A stretch of 64,000 nucleotides of DNA from Brenneria rubrifaciens (GCF_005484945.1 NZ_CP034035.1:3964094-4028093), one strand, 5' to 3'. Shown: positions 21,035 through 30,539, counted from the stretch's first letter. The notes: a model not told the origin generated them from the letters alone. Translations and numbers: made by a program.

Positions 21035-21367
21035 ATAGGGTTCTCATTGGCTTAGGGCGATGCTTGATTTTGTTATCTCGTCGATTCGGATAACAAATCT
21101 ACGTGATTTTGAGTGTGAGATTAATAAAAATAAGAAAAATATCCTTTTTGTCGCAATAAATCACACCGCGATACAGCGTGGTGGCTTGAACCTGACGGGC
21201 AAGATTCCTGATGCCAATCAATACTGACAAATCGCAGTTATATGTCAGGATAATCTGCCGTAAAATCAATGTAACCTAAGGTTATATTATAGCTATTTAT
21301 GTTATTTCCCGGTTTTTCTCCCTGCTGATAGCCTGCAATCCATCACTTAAACGTTCAGGAGCAGGGA
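21035..21367. promoter_or_regulatory. divergent promoter region acdR / amino-acid ABC importer
   Basis: 333 bases with AT-rich tracts between two divergent genes (for example GAGATTAATAAAAATAAG near 21117-21134). It must hold both promoters and presumably AcdR sites. I cannot assign exact operators. Confidence 0.5.
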
Positions 21368-22204
21368 ATGAAAAAACGTATTGTGGCATTCGCTTTAGCA
21401 GCGGGATTAGTGGCTTTTTCCGGCGTTGCGCAGGCGGATAAGCTGGACGATATTCTAAAAGCGGGCGTGGTCAGGGTTGCGGTTTTTGACAGTAATCCGC
21501 CGTTTGGTTACATCGATCCGCAGAGCAAAAAGCTGGTGGGTTATGATGTTGATATTGCCGAGGAGATTGGAAAAGCGCTGGGCGTGAAAGTGGCGTTGCG
21601 AGCCACCAACCCCGCCAACCGAATTCCGTTGCTCAGCGCCAACAAAGTGGATTTGATCGCTGCGAACTTCACCATTACCGATGAGCGTGCCAAGCAGGTT
21701 AATTTCAGCATTCCTTATTTTGCCACCGGCCAGAAATTCATTGCCCGCAAAGGGGTGCTGAAGACGCCGGAGGACATTAAAACGCTGCGTATTGGCGCGG
21801 ATAAAGGCACGGTTCAGGAAATCACGCTGCGTGAGCATTATCCTACCGCGAAAGTGATTTCCTATGATGACACCCCGCTGGCCTTCGCCGCGTTACGCAA
21901 CGGAAACGTTCAGGCTATCACCCAGGATGATGCGAAACTGGTCGGGTTGCTGGCTAACGTGCCGGATGCGCAAAAAGCCGATTTTGAGATCTCGCCGTTT
22001 AGCATTACCAAAGAATATCAAGGCATTGGTCTTCCTAAAGGCGAGGCGCGTCTGACGGAGAAAGTAAACCAGACCCTGTTGGAACTGGAAAAACGGGGTG
22101 AAGCGAAAACGATTTACAATCGCTGGTTTGGGCCGGCGACAAAATCTGCGCAGCCGCGTGGCGATTTCACCTTCGGTCCGTTGGATCAGCAGCCAAAAGC
22201 CTGA
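21368..22204 (+). CDS. amino-acid ABC transporter substrate-binding protein (SBP family 3)
   Basis: Periplasmic polar amino-acid binding protein, 278 residues. The signal peptide is MKKRIVAFALAAGLVAFSGV with cleavage near AQA. Family landmarks are GVVRVAVFDSNPPFGYID near the mature N-terminus and YDVDIAEEIGKALGVKVAL. An AGGAG site precedes the ATG. It is followed by an attenuating hairpin and two permeases, but no ATPase gene. Its placement next to acdS/acdR makes ACC or a related amino acid a possible ligand; this is inference. Confidence 0.88.
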   Translation: MKKRIVAFALAAGLVAFSGVAQADKLDDILKAGVVRVAVFDSNPPFGYIDPQSKKLVGYDVDIAEEIGKALGVKVALRATNPANRIPLLSANKVDLIAANFTITDERAKQVNFSIPYFATGQKFIARKGVLKTPEDIKTLRIGADKGTVQEITLREHYPTAKVISYDDTPLAFAALRNGNVQAITQDDAKLVGLLANVPDAQKADFEISPFSITKEYQGIGLPKGEARLTEKVNQTLLELEKRGEAKTIYNRWFGPATKSAQPRGDFTFGPLDQQPKA

Positions 22205-22231
22205 TTTTCAGACTGGCGAAAATCCTATACA

Positions 22232-22252
22232 GCCCTCTGCTTTGCAGGGGGC
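22232..22252 (+). promoter_or_regulatory. intercistronic hairpin after the binding-protein gene
   Basis: GCCCTCTGC (22232-22240) pairs with GCAGGGGGC (22244-22252) over a TTT loop with one wobble pair. GTTGCCGTTTTA follows, so partial termination is plausible. Confidence 0.6.
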
Positions 22253-22294
22253 GTTGCCGTTTTATAGCATGTGAGAGATAAAAGTTAGTGGCTT

Positions 22295-23047
22295 ATGAAA
22301 TTGACAAACACGGTACTGCTATACCTTGAGGAAGGGCTGCTGGCGCCCCACTATCTTGGCTGGCTGTGGCAAGGTTTTCTGATCACGCTGTGGATCTCCC
22401 TCTGTACGATTATTCTGGCGACCTTGCTGGGCTTTTTACTGGCGGCGGCCAGAGACAGTCAGGTGAAGGCGCTGCGCTATACGGTGATGGCGTACTGCTC
22501 CCTTTTCCGTAATACCCCTTTGTTAATACAGCTTTTTTTCTGGTACTTCGGCGCGGGTCAGTTGTTTCCCCCGGCAATGATGCAGTGGCTGAATACGCCG
22601 CACGACGTCACCCTGTCAGGGATAAGCTTGGCGTGGCCGTCATTTGAATTTCTGGCCGGGCTGTTTGGGCTGACGCTCTATTCCAGCGCTTTTATTGCGG
22701 AAGAGATCCGTGCGGGAATTAGCGGCGTGGCCCGCGGGCAAAAATACGCGGCACAGGCGCTGGGGCTGACGGTTTGGCAATCCATGCGTCATGTGGTGCT
22801 GCCGCAGGCTTTGAAAATCGCGTTGCCGCCATTGCTGGGGCAATACATGAATGTGGTCAAGAATTCCTCTCTGGCGATGGCGATTGGCGTCGCCGAACTC
22901 TCATACGCCTCGCGTCAGGTGGAAACCGAAACCCTGCGCACTTTTCAGGCGTTCGGCGTTGCCACCGTGCTGTATATCGCGATTATCGCGTTAATGGAAG
23001 GCTGGGGCATGTGGCGTCAGCAACGTCATGCGGCGGAGAGACACTGA
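22295..23047 (+). CDS. amino-acid ABC transporter permease (HisM/GltJ type)
   Basis: 250-residue polar amino-acid permease. It carries the family motif FRNTPLLIQLFFWYFG and the EAA loop ISGVARGQKYAAQALGLTVW followed by VVLPQALKIALPPLLGQYMN. About five hydrophobic helices are visible. It ends one base before the start of the second permease; the two would form the heterodimeric channel. Confidence 0.9.
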   Translation: MKLTNTVLLYLEEGLLAPHYLGWLWQGFLITLWISLCTIILATLLGFLLAAARDSQVKALRYTVMAYCSLFRNTPLLIQLFFWYFGAGQLFPPAMMQWLNTPHDVTLSGISLAWPSFEFLAGLFGLTLYSSAFIAEEIRAGISGVARGQKYAAQALGLTVWQSMRHVVLPQALKIALPPLLGQYMNVVKNSSLAMAIGVAELSYASRQVETETLRTFQAFGVATVLYIAIIALMEGWGMWRQQRHAAERH

Positions 23048-23048
23048 G

Positions 23049-23777
23049 ATGGATTTCACAATTATTAGCGACAACCTCAGCTATCTGATGTGGGGCGCTT
23101 TTCCTGACGGCCCGCTCGGCGGGGCGGCGCTGACGCTATTGATGAGCCTGCTGGCGGGCATCGCCTCCGCACTGCTGGGGACAGCGATGGGCGTTGCGCT
23201 GGCCATGTCCCGCGGCGTAGGGGCGGCGGTTCTGGCGGCCGTTCTCGGCTTCTTCCGCGCCATACCGGTCATCATGCTGATTTTCTGGACCTATTTTTTA
23301 CTGCCGATACTCTTTGGCGTGGATATTCCAGAGATCACCACGGTGGTTTGCGCGTTGGCGCTGATTGCGTCGGCTTATCTGGCCCACGGCGTGAAAGCGG
23401 GTATCGCCGCGATCGGTCGCGGACAGTGGCAGGCGGGGTTATCGCTGGGGCTTACGCGTTGGGAAGTCCTGTGGACAATCGTTTTGCCACAGGCGCTGCG
23501 GATGATGGCGCCGTCGTTTATCAACCAATGGATTTCCCTGATTAAAGACACGTCGCTGGCTTACATTGTCGGCGTGGGGGAGCTGACGTTTCTGGCGACA
23601 CAGGTGAACAATCGCAGCATGGTCTATCCCATGGAGGTGTTCCTGTTTGTCGCGCTGGTCTATTTTGTGTTTTGTCTGTCTTTGGAACTGGTGGCGAACG
23701 GGGTTAACCGGCGCTTGAGCAGGCAGAAAAAACAGCGGAAACGCGCATGGTTACGGTGGCGAAACGGGCTGGCCTGA
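23049..23777 (+). CDS. amino-acid ABC transporter permease
   Basis: 242 residues from ATG 23049, one base after the stop of the preceding gene; a longer frame starts at 23028, but ATG 23049 has GGAGAG upstream. Family motif FFRAIPVIMLIFWTYFLLPI and EAA loop AAIGRGQWQAGLSLGLTRWE followed by VLPQALRMMAPSFINQW. The C-terminus is basic. No ATP-binding subunit follows: the next gene is a purine permease, so an ATPase encoded elsewhere must energise this importer. Confidence 0.9.
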   Translation: MDFTIISDNLSYLMWGAFPDGPLGGAALTLLMSLLAGIASALLGTAMGVALAMSRGVGAAVLAAVLGFFRAIPVIMLIFWTYFLLPILFGVDIPEITTVVCALALIASAYLAHGVKAGIAAIGRGQWQAGLSLGLTRWEVLWTIVLPQALRMMAPSFINQWISLIKDTSLAYIVGVGELTFLATQVNNRSMVYPMEVFLFVALVYFVFCLSLELVANGVNRRLSRQKKQRKRAWLRWRNGLA

Positions 23778-23871
23778 TGGATTACGGCACAATCTTGTTC
23801 TGTCCTTGATTTAATGCCCACCTGTTATAGGATACCCGAAAACCATCATCCCTCTCTTTGGAACGCTGACA

Positions 23872-25209
23872 ATGAACAAATCACAACCTGGTCTTGCCGT
23901 CGAGCAAGGCCTGCTGGAGCGCTTGTTTAAACTAAAACTGCACGGTACTAATGCCCGGACTGAAACGATAGCGGGGTTCACCACGTTTTTAACGATGGTA
24001 TATATCGTGTTTGTTAACCCGCAGATTTTAGGCGCGGCAGGCATGGATACCAAAGCGGTCTTTGTCACCACCTGTCTGATCGCGGCATTCGGCAGTATTC
24101 TGATGGGTCTGCTGGCGAACCTGCCGGTGGCGTTGGCGCCCGCGATGGGCTTGAATGCCTTCTTCGCGTTTGTCGTGGTTGGCGCGATGGGGCTGTCATG
24201 GCAGGTTGCCATGGGCGCGATCTTCTGGGGAGCGGTCGGTTTCCTGTTGCTGACGATTTTCCAGATTCGTTACTGGATGATCGCCAATATCCCGCTCAGT
24301 TTGCGTCTCGGTATCGCCAGCGGTATCGGCCTATTTATTGCCATGATGGGGCTGAAAAACGCCGGCATTATTGTGCCTAACCCTGAAACGCTGGTGACCA
24401 TCGGTAATCTGACGTCGCACAGCGTGCTGTTGGGTGCACTGGGCTTTTTCATTATTGTGGCGCTGGCTTCCCGCAATATTCACGCGGCGGTGCTGATCTC
24501 CATCGTGGTGACCACATCGATTGGTCTGCTGCTTGGTGACGTTCAGTTCTCTGGTGTTTTCTCAATGCCGCCGAGCGTGACATCGGTTGTGGGGCAAGTT
24601 GATTTAGCCGGTGCGCTGAATCTGGGGCTGTCCGGGATCATCTTCTCTTTCATGCTGGTCAACCTGTTTGACTCCTCCGGTACGCTGATCGGCGTGACGG
24701 ATAAAGCGGGTCTGGTGGATGCCCGCGGTAAGTTTCCCCGCATGAAACAGGCGCTGTATGTGGACAGCGTCAGCTCTGTTGCCGGCGCCTTCATCGGTAC
24801 GTCATCGGTAACGGCCTATATCGAAAGCTCTGCCGGGGTATCCGTTGGCGGGCGTACCGGATTGACCGCGGTTGTCGTGGGACTTCTGTTTTTGCTGGTT
24901 ATCTTCCTGTCTCCGCTGGCGGGAATGGTGCCGGCTTACGCGGCGGCGGGCGCGCTGATTTACGTCGGCGTATTGATGACTTCCAGCCTGGCGCGGGTGA
25001 AATGGGATGATTTGACGGAAGCCGTACCCGCTTTTATTACGGCGGTGATGATGCCGTTCAGTTTTTCGATCACCGAAGGTATCGCATTAGGCTTTATTTC
25101 CTACTGTGTGATGAAGCTGGCAACCGGCCGTTGGCGTGAAATCAGCCCGTGTGTCGTGGTCGTGGCGCTGCTGTTTCTGTTAAAAATCATTTTTATCGAC
25201 GCGCATTAA
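23872..25209 (+). CDS. adeP: adenine permease (NCS2/AzgA family)
   Basis: 445-residue purine:H+ symporter of the inner membrane, the same length as E. coli AdeP (YieG) and closely matching it, for example GFTTFLTMVYIVFVNPQILG, NLPVALAPAMGLNAFFAFVV, LVNLFDSSGTLIGVTDKAG and the terminal KIIFIDAH. Many hydrophobic helices are evident. The E. coli paralogue YicO (AdeQ) is less similar at the ends. The convergent yieE downstream is also adjacent to adeP in E. coli, supporting the assignment. A GC-rich hairpin follows at about 25219-25241. Confidence 0.92.
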   Translation: MNKSQPGLAVEQGLLERLFKLKLHGTNARTETIAGFTTFLTMVYIVFVNPQILGAAGMDTKAVFVTTCLIAAFGSILMGLLANLPVALAPAMGLNAFFAFVVVGAMGLSWQVAMGAIFWGAVGFLLLTIFQIRYWMIANIPLSLRLGIASGIGLFIAMMGLKNAGIIVPNPETLVTIGNLTSHSVLLGALGFFIIVALASRNIHAAVLISIVVTTSIGLLLGDVQFSGVFSMPPSVTSVVGQVDLAGALNLGLSGIIFSFMLVNLFDSSGTLIGVTDKAGLVDARGKFPRMKQALYVDSVSSVAGAFIGTSSVTAYIESSAGVSVGGRTGLTAVVVGLLFLLVIFLSPLAGMVPAYAAAGALIYVGVLMTSSLARVKWDDLTEAVPAFITAVMMPFSFSITEGIALGFISYCVMKLATGRWREISPCVVVVALLFLLKIIFIDAH

Positions 25210-25261
25210 TTGTTCTCGGCTCCAGAGGGGGCCCCCGGAGCTTCACAATGGCATCTGCTTT

Positions 25262-26026
25262 TTAATCGGTTGAATCGGGGGCTTTTGAAGGCAGCGCGGA
25301 GGTCGTCTTTTCTGCGGTGTGACTGGTGAGCTTCATATAGCGAACGGACTGGCGCTGGTGCTGCACGATCTCCCCTGTTTTCTTCATGCCCGATTCCGCT
25401 GTGTATTTCCACAGCACCAGCCGGTGCAGCGTTGGAACGTGCGCGCACGCCCATGCCAGATAATCATCAATATCACTGATCACTTCAACGGCGGGCACGC
25501 CCTTGGAGCGCAGCCGCCCGGATGCGGGATGAAGTTTCAGGTTTTCAGGGCGGCTGCCGTTCTGTATGGGGATTTTCATCAATGATTGACGAATGGTACA
25601 GAGTTGCGTGGCGGCTTCGAGCGGATCGCACTGCGCGTCAATCCAGGCCTTCTCTGCCTGTGTCTGACCCTGCATAGGGGACGGGGGCTGGTTATTGGGG
25701 CGGAGATGCACAATTTCGATATCCATGCCGACAAGACCCTCTTCGCTTAGCAGAATGGCAATGGTGTTGCCGGCATAGCCCAGGCTGAAATTGGGCAATT
25801 GCGGATCGGCAAAGTAAGGCCGTCCCTCAGGCGAAGAAAGCATGGGCGGTAATAGGGGATAGCCGAAAAAGTAGAACATCATCTCAGCCAGCAACGCTCT
25901 GCTTTTCAGAAAACGATCGCGGCGCTTGGCTGAAAATCCTTGTGTCGATGAAATGAGTTCATTCGGCAACCTTTGCAGATCGGGAAGCGCTTCCGTGATG
26001 GTCCACCTGACAAAATGGCAGGTCAT
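25262..26026 (-). CDS. yieE: YieE-like protein of the 4'-phosphopantetheinyl transferase superfamily
   Basis: 254 residues, similar along its length to E. coli YieE (RFLKSRALLAEMMFYFFGYP; FSLGYAGNTIAILLSEEG; DPLEAATQLCTIRQSLMK). The Mg-binding pair of PPTases is kept (GMDIEI), but the third motif, normally WxxKExxxK, reads CTIRQSLMK and so lacks the usual Trp and Glu. The NxSH-type motif reads FSLGYAG without its histidine. E. coli YieE has the same changes, so this is a family trait rather than local decay. Activity on carrier proteins is predicted only. Convergent with adeP. Confidence 0.82.
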   Translation of the reverse strand: MTCHFVRWTITEALPDLQRLPNELISSTQGFSAKRRDRFLKSRALLAEMMFYFFGYPLLPPMLSSPEGRPYFADPQLPNFSLGYAGNTIAILLSEEGLVGMDIEIVHLRPNNQPPSPMQGQTQAEKAWIDAQCDPLEAATQLCTIRQSLMKIPIQNGSRPENLKLHPASGRLRSKGVPAVEVISDIDDYLAWACAHVPTLHRLVLWKYTAESGMKKTGEIVQHQRQSVRYMKLTSHTAEKTTSALPSKAPDSTD

Positions 26027-26398
26027 TGTTCACTCCGTGATAATGATAAAAGTTAGGATTTGTTTGGGTCATGCTCTGAGAACGCTCCCCGATATTGGCA
26101 AAGGACAGCCGCGCGATGCTTACTTGTTTCTCTGTCGCCGCGGTCAGGGGAGGTTATACCGTTTACAAGGGATATCAGAGGCATATTATCAGAATAATAT
26201 ATTAACTAAAGAAAAATGGGCGGATAAATCGGCGACTATTATTTATTAAATACAACGATATTCTTTCCTGTGTGCCAGCCCGAAATATGCCGGGCCGGTT
26301 AGCGCACGGGGATGACGATAGCGGGCGCCGTCGCGCAGGTGATTTTACGGGTCGTAAGCCGATGCACTGCTGCGCATCGGCGGTAACGAATTGATTTA
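26027..26398. other. intergenic region between yieE and aegA
   Basis: 372 bases without a credible gene. GCCGATGC (26358-26365) and GCATCGGC (26374-26381) form a stem just after the aegA stop (minus strand) that could end the aegA transcript. The rest should contain the yieE promoter. Confidence 0.5.
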
Positions 26399-28420
26399 TT
26401 ATAGCGTTTCTTTTTGCGCCGAGTTGAAATCGGTGTCGAGTGACGCCGCCGGCACAGCAGATGGAGCGGTTTTTAACCCCATTGCTTCCATCATGCCCAT
26501 TGCCGCTTTACGGCCGTCGGCAATTGCGGTGACCACCAGATCGGCGCCGCGTACGGCATCTCCGCCGGCAAAAATCCGCGGGTGATTAGTCTGGCAAGGA
26601 ATAGGACCGTTGGCTGATGCCATAATGTATCCCCAGTTATCCAGACCGATCTTCGCTTCCTCCAGCCAGGGCATACTGTGTGCCTGGAAACCGAAAGCGG
26701 TGATCACCGCATCGGCGGGTTGCACGAATTCAGACCCCGGAATGGGGCGGGGGCGGCGGCGACCGCTGGCGTCGGGCGCGCCCAGTTCGGTGCGAACCAG
26801 ACTGATCCCGCACACTTCTCCCCGCTCATTGAGGCAAATTTTTTGCGGTTGTACGTTGAACATAAATTCAACGCCTTCTTCCCGGGAGTTTTTCACCTCT
26901 TTTTTCGAGCCCGGCATGTTGGCTTCATCACGACGGTACGCACAGGTGACCGACATCGCCCCCTGCCGAACCGAGGTGCGCAGACAATCCATCGCGGTGT
27001 CTCCGCCGCCCAGCACGACAACCCGTTTTCCGTTCATAGAGATATAGGGTTCGTCTTCACGTTCAGGTAATCCCATCACGTGCCTGGTATTGGCAATCAG
27101 GAACGGCAGCGCGTCGAAAACGCCGGGCGCCTCTTCATTTTCAAGACCGGCCTTCATGGAGCGGTAAGTTCCCACGCCGAGAAAGACCGTATCAAACTCT
27201 TTCAGAATCTGGGTGAATGAGATGTCCTTGCCCACTTCGGTATTTAAGCGAAAGTCGATGCCCATCGCGCTGAAAACCTCGCGCCGGTGAGTTAGTACTT
27301 GCTTATCAAGTTTGAAAGGGGGAATGCCGAAGGTCAGTAAACCGCCAATTTCCGGGTGGCGATCGAAAACCACGGCCGTCACGCCGTGACGGGTTAGCAC
27401 ATCGGCGCAGGCCAGTCCTGCGGGTCCGGCGCCAATGATGGCGGCGCGTTTGCCGCTGGGCTTAACCTGCGTCATGTCTGGCATCCAGCCCATTTTCATC
27501 GCAGTATCGGTAATGTAGCGCTCAATGTTGCCGACGGTGACCGCACCGTACTTCTTGCCCAGCGTACAGGCGCCTTCGCATAGCCGATCTTGCGGGCAGA
27601 CCCGGCCACAGATTTCCGGCAGGCTGCTGGTCTGGTGAGACAGTTCGACGGCTTCCAGAATCCGCCCTTGCCTGGCCAGATTCACCAATTCAGGAATGTT
27701 GTTGTGAAGAGGACAGGTCCACTCACAGATGGAATGTTTGCCGCAGGTGAGACAGCGCCCGGCCTGATCCTGCGTCTGCTGAGGCGTGAAGCCGTGATAG
27801 ATTTCGTCGAACGTGGTCTTTCTCTGTGCCAGTGGTTTTTTTTCCGCGTCGAGACGAGGCCAGTTTTTTCTCTGATTCAATGGATTCTGGGACGCGTCTT
27901 TGCTCGCGGGCCGGGCACGTTGCCGATGCGTTGATGAACACAGCGCCATGTTTTGCTGTTTTTCACGACGGAGCGCCTCCAGCGTTTGTTCGTTGACCAA
28001 ATGCAGGGCCTGGGTCGGGCAGGCTTCTACGCAGGCTTGCCCCTGTGGTCTGCCTGCGCAGAGATCGCATTTATGTGCCGTGACGACGTGGGTCGTGGCG
28101 TTGGCGACTATCGATATGGCGCCAAACGGACAGGCCAGCACGCAGGTTTTACAACCAATGCACTTCTCTTTAATTATTTGAATACTATCGTCTTTTCTTA
28201 CCAGTGCCTGAGTCGGGCAAACGCTGGCGCAGGGCGCGTCTTCACAGTGGCGGCAGGTCACCGCAGAGTGCAGTTCTTGCGTATTGAAAGCTTTTATTCT
28301 GGGCTGGAACAGATCCGCGCTGGTTGGGTACTGTTCGTTGTTGTGTGAAATGACACAGGCGATTTCGCAGGCTCGACAACCCATACAGTCCTGAGCGCTG
28401 GCAATAACAAACCGATTCAT
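26399..28420 (-). CDS. aegA: iron-sulfur / FAD-NAD(P) oxidoreductase AegA
   Basis: 673 residues from ATG 28420 (MNRFVIASAQDCMGCRACEI), matching E. coli AegA; a start at 28435 is in frame but adds only five residues. The N-terminal ferredoxin module has several 4Fe-4S motifs (CMGCRACEIAC, CRHCEDAPCASVCP, CIGCKTCVLACPF, CDLCAGRPQGQACVEACP). After a variable linker (about 165-215) comes a glutamate-synthase-small-subunit-like module with CLTCGKHSICEWTCPLHNNIP, a GAGPAGLACAD FAD site and a GGGDTAMDC NAD(P) site. AegA and its paralogue are linked to anaerobic formate-dependent urate degradation in E. coli. Stand-alone gene here. Confidence 0.92.
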   Translation of the reverse strand: MNRFVIASAQDCMGCRACEIACVISHNNEQYPTSADLFQPRIKAFNTQELHSAVTCRHCEDAPCASVCPTQALVRKDDSIQIIKEKCIGCKTCVLACPFGAISIVANATTHVVTAHKCDLCAGRPQGQACVEACPTQALHLVNEQTLEALRREKQQNMALCSSTHRQRARPASKDASQNPLNQRKNWPRLDAEKKPLAQRKTTFDEIYHGFTPQQTQDQAGRCLTCGKHSICEWTCPLHNNIPELVNLARQGRILEAVELSHQTSSLPEICGRVCPQDRLCEGACTLGKKYGAVTVGNIERYITDTAMKMGWMPDMTQVKPSGKRAAIIGAGPAGLACADVLTRHGVTAVVFDRHPEIGGLLTFGIPPFKLDKQVLTHRREVFSAMGIDFRLNTEVGKDISFTQILKEFDTVFLGVGTYRSMKAGLENEEAPGVFDALPFLIANTRHVMGLPEREDEPYISMNGKRVVVLGGGDTAMDCLRTSVRQGAMSVTCAYRRDEANMPGSKKEVKNSREEGVEFMFNVQPQKICLNERGEVCGISLVRTELGAPDASGRRRPRPIPGSEFVQPADAVITAFGFQAHSMPWLEEAKIGLDNWGYIMASANGPIPCQTNHPRIFAGGDAVRGADLVVTAIADGRKAAMGMMEAMGLKTAPSAVPAASLDTDFNSAQKETL

Positions 28421-28787
28421 AACCTCTCCCGACATAATAGACTTAATAAGAACACTGGTGTGGCAGAGCGAATGCGATAAATGTAAGTACCCACTTACCT
28501 TAAGAGCAGCGTGCCCTCACTGTTAGCGTTCAATTTTCTGCTCACTTAGAAAGTGGTTTGGAAGGGGGGCAAGTCTCCCGCCAGGAGAGACCCGCCACTC
28601 CCACCCCAGTTGTTATTTTTTATCCTAACGATGCAGAAGGGGTGTTACTTTGATGTGGCGCATGTAAAGGGAGGGTTAATTTATAATAGAAAATGGGTAA
28701 ATCGATAGGGTGGGTTCTCATGCCGTTCTTACATTAATGCTACTTTTCAGCGCGCCTCAATTTTTATCCGGTTTGCTTGAATCTAAA
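28421..28787. other. intergenic region between aegA and ohr
   Basis: About 370 bases without a credible gene. It must contain the aegA promoter (minus strand). I see no unambiguous FNR or CRP site. Confidence 0.45.
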
Positions 28788-28817
28788 CTGAGCGGCGCTG
28801 ACTTCGATGCCGCTCAG
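28788..28817 (-). terminator. probable terminator of ohr
   Basis: CTGAGCGGC (28788-28796) and GCCGCTCAG (28809-28817) form a 9-bp stem just beyond the ohr stop. On the minus strand it is followed by TTTAGATT, a weak T tract. Confidence 0.6.
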
Positions 28818-28831
28818 CTTACTTAATCTGG

Positions 28832-29254
28832 TCAAACAAGCGTCAGGGTGACGTCAATGTTGCCGCGCGTGGCGTTTGAATAAGGACAGACGGTATGCGC
28901 CTTTTTCACCAGTTCTTCCGCTTTGGCTTTGTCTACGCCGGGAAGGGCGATTTTCAGTTCCACTTCAATACCGAATCCGGTTGGAATTTTACCAATGCCG
29001 ACGCTGCCTTCGATAGACGTACCAGAAGGCAGAGAGACTTTCTCACTGGAGGCCACGTTTTTCAACGCGCCGAGAAAGCAGGCGGAGTAGCCGGCGGCAA
29101 ACAGTTGCTCAGGGTTGGTGCCCTCGCCATTGCCGCCCAGCTCTTTTGGCACGCCAAGTTTCACATCGAGATGGCCGTCTGATGAAACGGCGTGGCCGTC
29201 GCGCCCGCCTGTTGCCTTAGCATGGGCGACATAGAGAACTTTTTCGATAGACAT
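28832..29254 (-). CDS. ohr: organic hydroperoxide resistance protein (Ohr/OsmC superfamily)
   Basis: 140-residue thiol peroxidase that reduces organic hydroperoxides. Both reactive cysteines are present: C59 in [10 protein letters not shown] and C123 in [11 protein letters not shown], with the conserved Arg18 in TGGRDGHA. The length is that of the Ohr subfamily. Expected to be cytoplasmic and dimeric. It is monocistronic; no adjacent OhrR regulator is present, so control must come from elsewhere. Confidence 0.93.
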   Translation of the reverse strand: MSIEKVLYVAHAKATGGRDGHAVSSDGHLDVKLGVPKELGGNGEGTNPEQLFAAGYSACFLGALKNVASSEKVSLPSGTSIEGSVGIGKIPTGFGIEVELKIALPGVDKAKAEELVKKAHTVCPYSNATRGNIDVTLTLV

Positions 29255-29333
29255 ATTTTTCTCCTATGGTTTACGAGAACAGGTTTAAGCGTAGACCATA
29301 GAGACAGTCACGGGTGAAACAACACACGCATGT

Positions 29334-30209
29334 TTAGCCCGTATTTTTACCATGCAGCGGTTTCACGACCTCACGTGTGCTGTCGAGTTTATCTCGGGTG
29401 CCCTGGTAATCGCGTAGGACAATGGCAATGAACAAGGTATCAAGCAAGTTTAACTGTACGATACGCGCCACGGCATTTTGACCAAGCAGTGGTCCTCCAT
29501 GTGCCGGACTAAAAATGGAAAGGTCGGAACACTGGGATAGCGGGGAGGCGTCATCATTGGTAATGCAGATAATCTTGGCGTTGCATTGTTTGGCGACTTG
29601 TGCGGCCTTCAGCAATTCGATGGTATCCCCTGAGTGCGAAATCATCATCACGACATCGTCTTCTTCAAGCTGACAGCACACCATCAACATCAGATGATAG
29701 TCACTGTAGGAGTGGCTGTGGATACCGATACGTAATAACTTGTGTTCAAAGTCCTGGCAGACCGAGGCTGACCCGCCAACACCGAGAATCACAACATGTT
29801 TTGCCTGAGTAATGAGCGCTGCGGCTTGCGCAATGGCCGTCGTGTCGGCAACGGATTTCGCTTCTTTCAGCGACTGAATCGAGGTATTGAACACTTTATC
29901 CAACACTACCTCAAGATTATCCTGCTGTGAGATTTCCAGTTCTTTATCAAAGGGCAGCGTTCCAAAATAGGATATCAGGGCGGCACGCAGCTCCCGAAAA
30001 CCCTGATAGCCGAGCTTTTTTGCCACTTTGACGATTAATGGTTCTGACACATTCATTGCGGCGGCGACTTCTTTCAGGCTCGTCTCTTCATTGATGTTCC
30101 CTTTGATGATCAGCCATTCCGCGATGCTCTTTTCAGTCAGGCTAAGCCTGGATAGCGCCATACGAATGCGTGCGCCGATGGCGAGCGTGTTACTGTCAAA
30201 ATTGGTCAT
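29334..30209 (-). CDS. RpiR-family transcriptional regulator (HTH-SIS)
   Basis: 291 residues: N-terminal HTH_6 domain (residues about 5-80, LTEKSIAEWLIIKGNINEET, then VAAAMNVSEPLIVKVAKKLG) and C-terminal SIS sugar-phosphate domain (about 130-270) with GVGGSASVCQDFEHKLLRIG and ISHSGDTIELLKAAQ. It is divergent from rpiB, the same arrangement as E. coli rpiR(alsR)-rpiB. It is probably the repressor of the downstream sugar operon, released by a phosphosugar such as the substrate of the neighbouring isomerase or epimerase. Confidence 0.9.
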   Translation of the reverse strand: MTNFDSNTLAIGARIRMALSRLSLTEKSIAEWLIIKGNINEETSLKEVAAAMNVSEPLIVKVAKKLGYQGFRELRAALISYFGTLPFDKELEISQQDNLEVVLDKVFNTSIQSLKEAKSVADTTAIAQAAALITQAKHVVILGVGGSASVCQDFEHKLLRIGIHSHSYSDYHLMLMVCCQLEEDDVVMMISHSGDTIELLKAAQVAKQCNAKIICITNDDASPLSQCSDLSIFSPAHGGPLLGQNAVARIVQLNLLDTLFIAIVLRDYQGTRDKLDSTREVVKPLHGKNTG

Positions 30210-30539
30210 TAAAAATTTCTCTTTTTAATCCATAAGATCGCTCTAATCGCGTACGGTGACCATCACGCCTGGAAACCAGAGCAGGTTCGGCCCCCCAGTA
30301 TGGCGTACTTTTTAGCCTATCCGCCATAACGATACATCACCAACGCAGGCTGAGATTGCCAATAGAGGCTTAATTAACGCTAACTTGATGATAATAATGT
30401 ACTTTATTGTTTTTTATCAAAGCTTGATCAACTTCACAATAATATAAATTCACATAAAGTAATTTATTTGTGAAGTTTCTCCATGAGTCATTTTTGCCGA
30501 TGAACGGATAAATCATTTGTTGAATCAAGAGGTGGTACT
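30210..30539. promoter_or_regulatory. divergent control region rpiR-like / rpiB operon, with inverted repeat
   Basis: 330 bases. ACTTCACAA (30431-30439) and TTGTGAAGT (30468-30476) form a perfect 9-bp inverted repeat with a 28-base AT-rich spacer, ending about 63 bases before rpiB. This is the best operator candidate for the RpiR-type repressor. No match to a full CRP site was seen. Confidence 0.6.
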
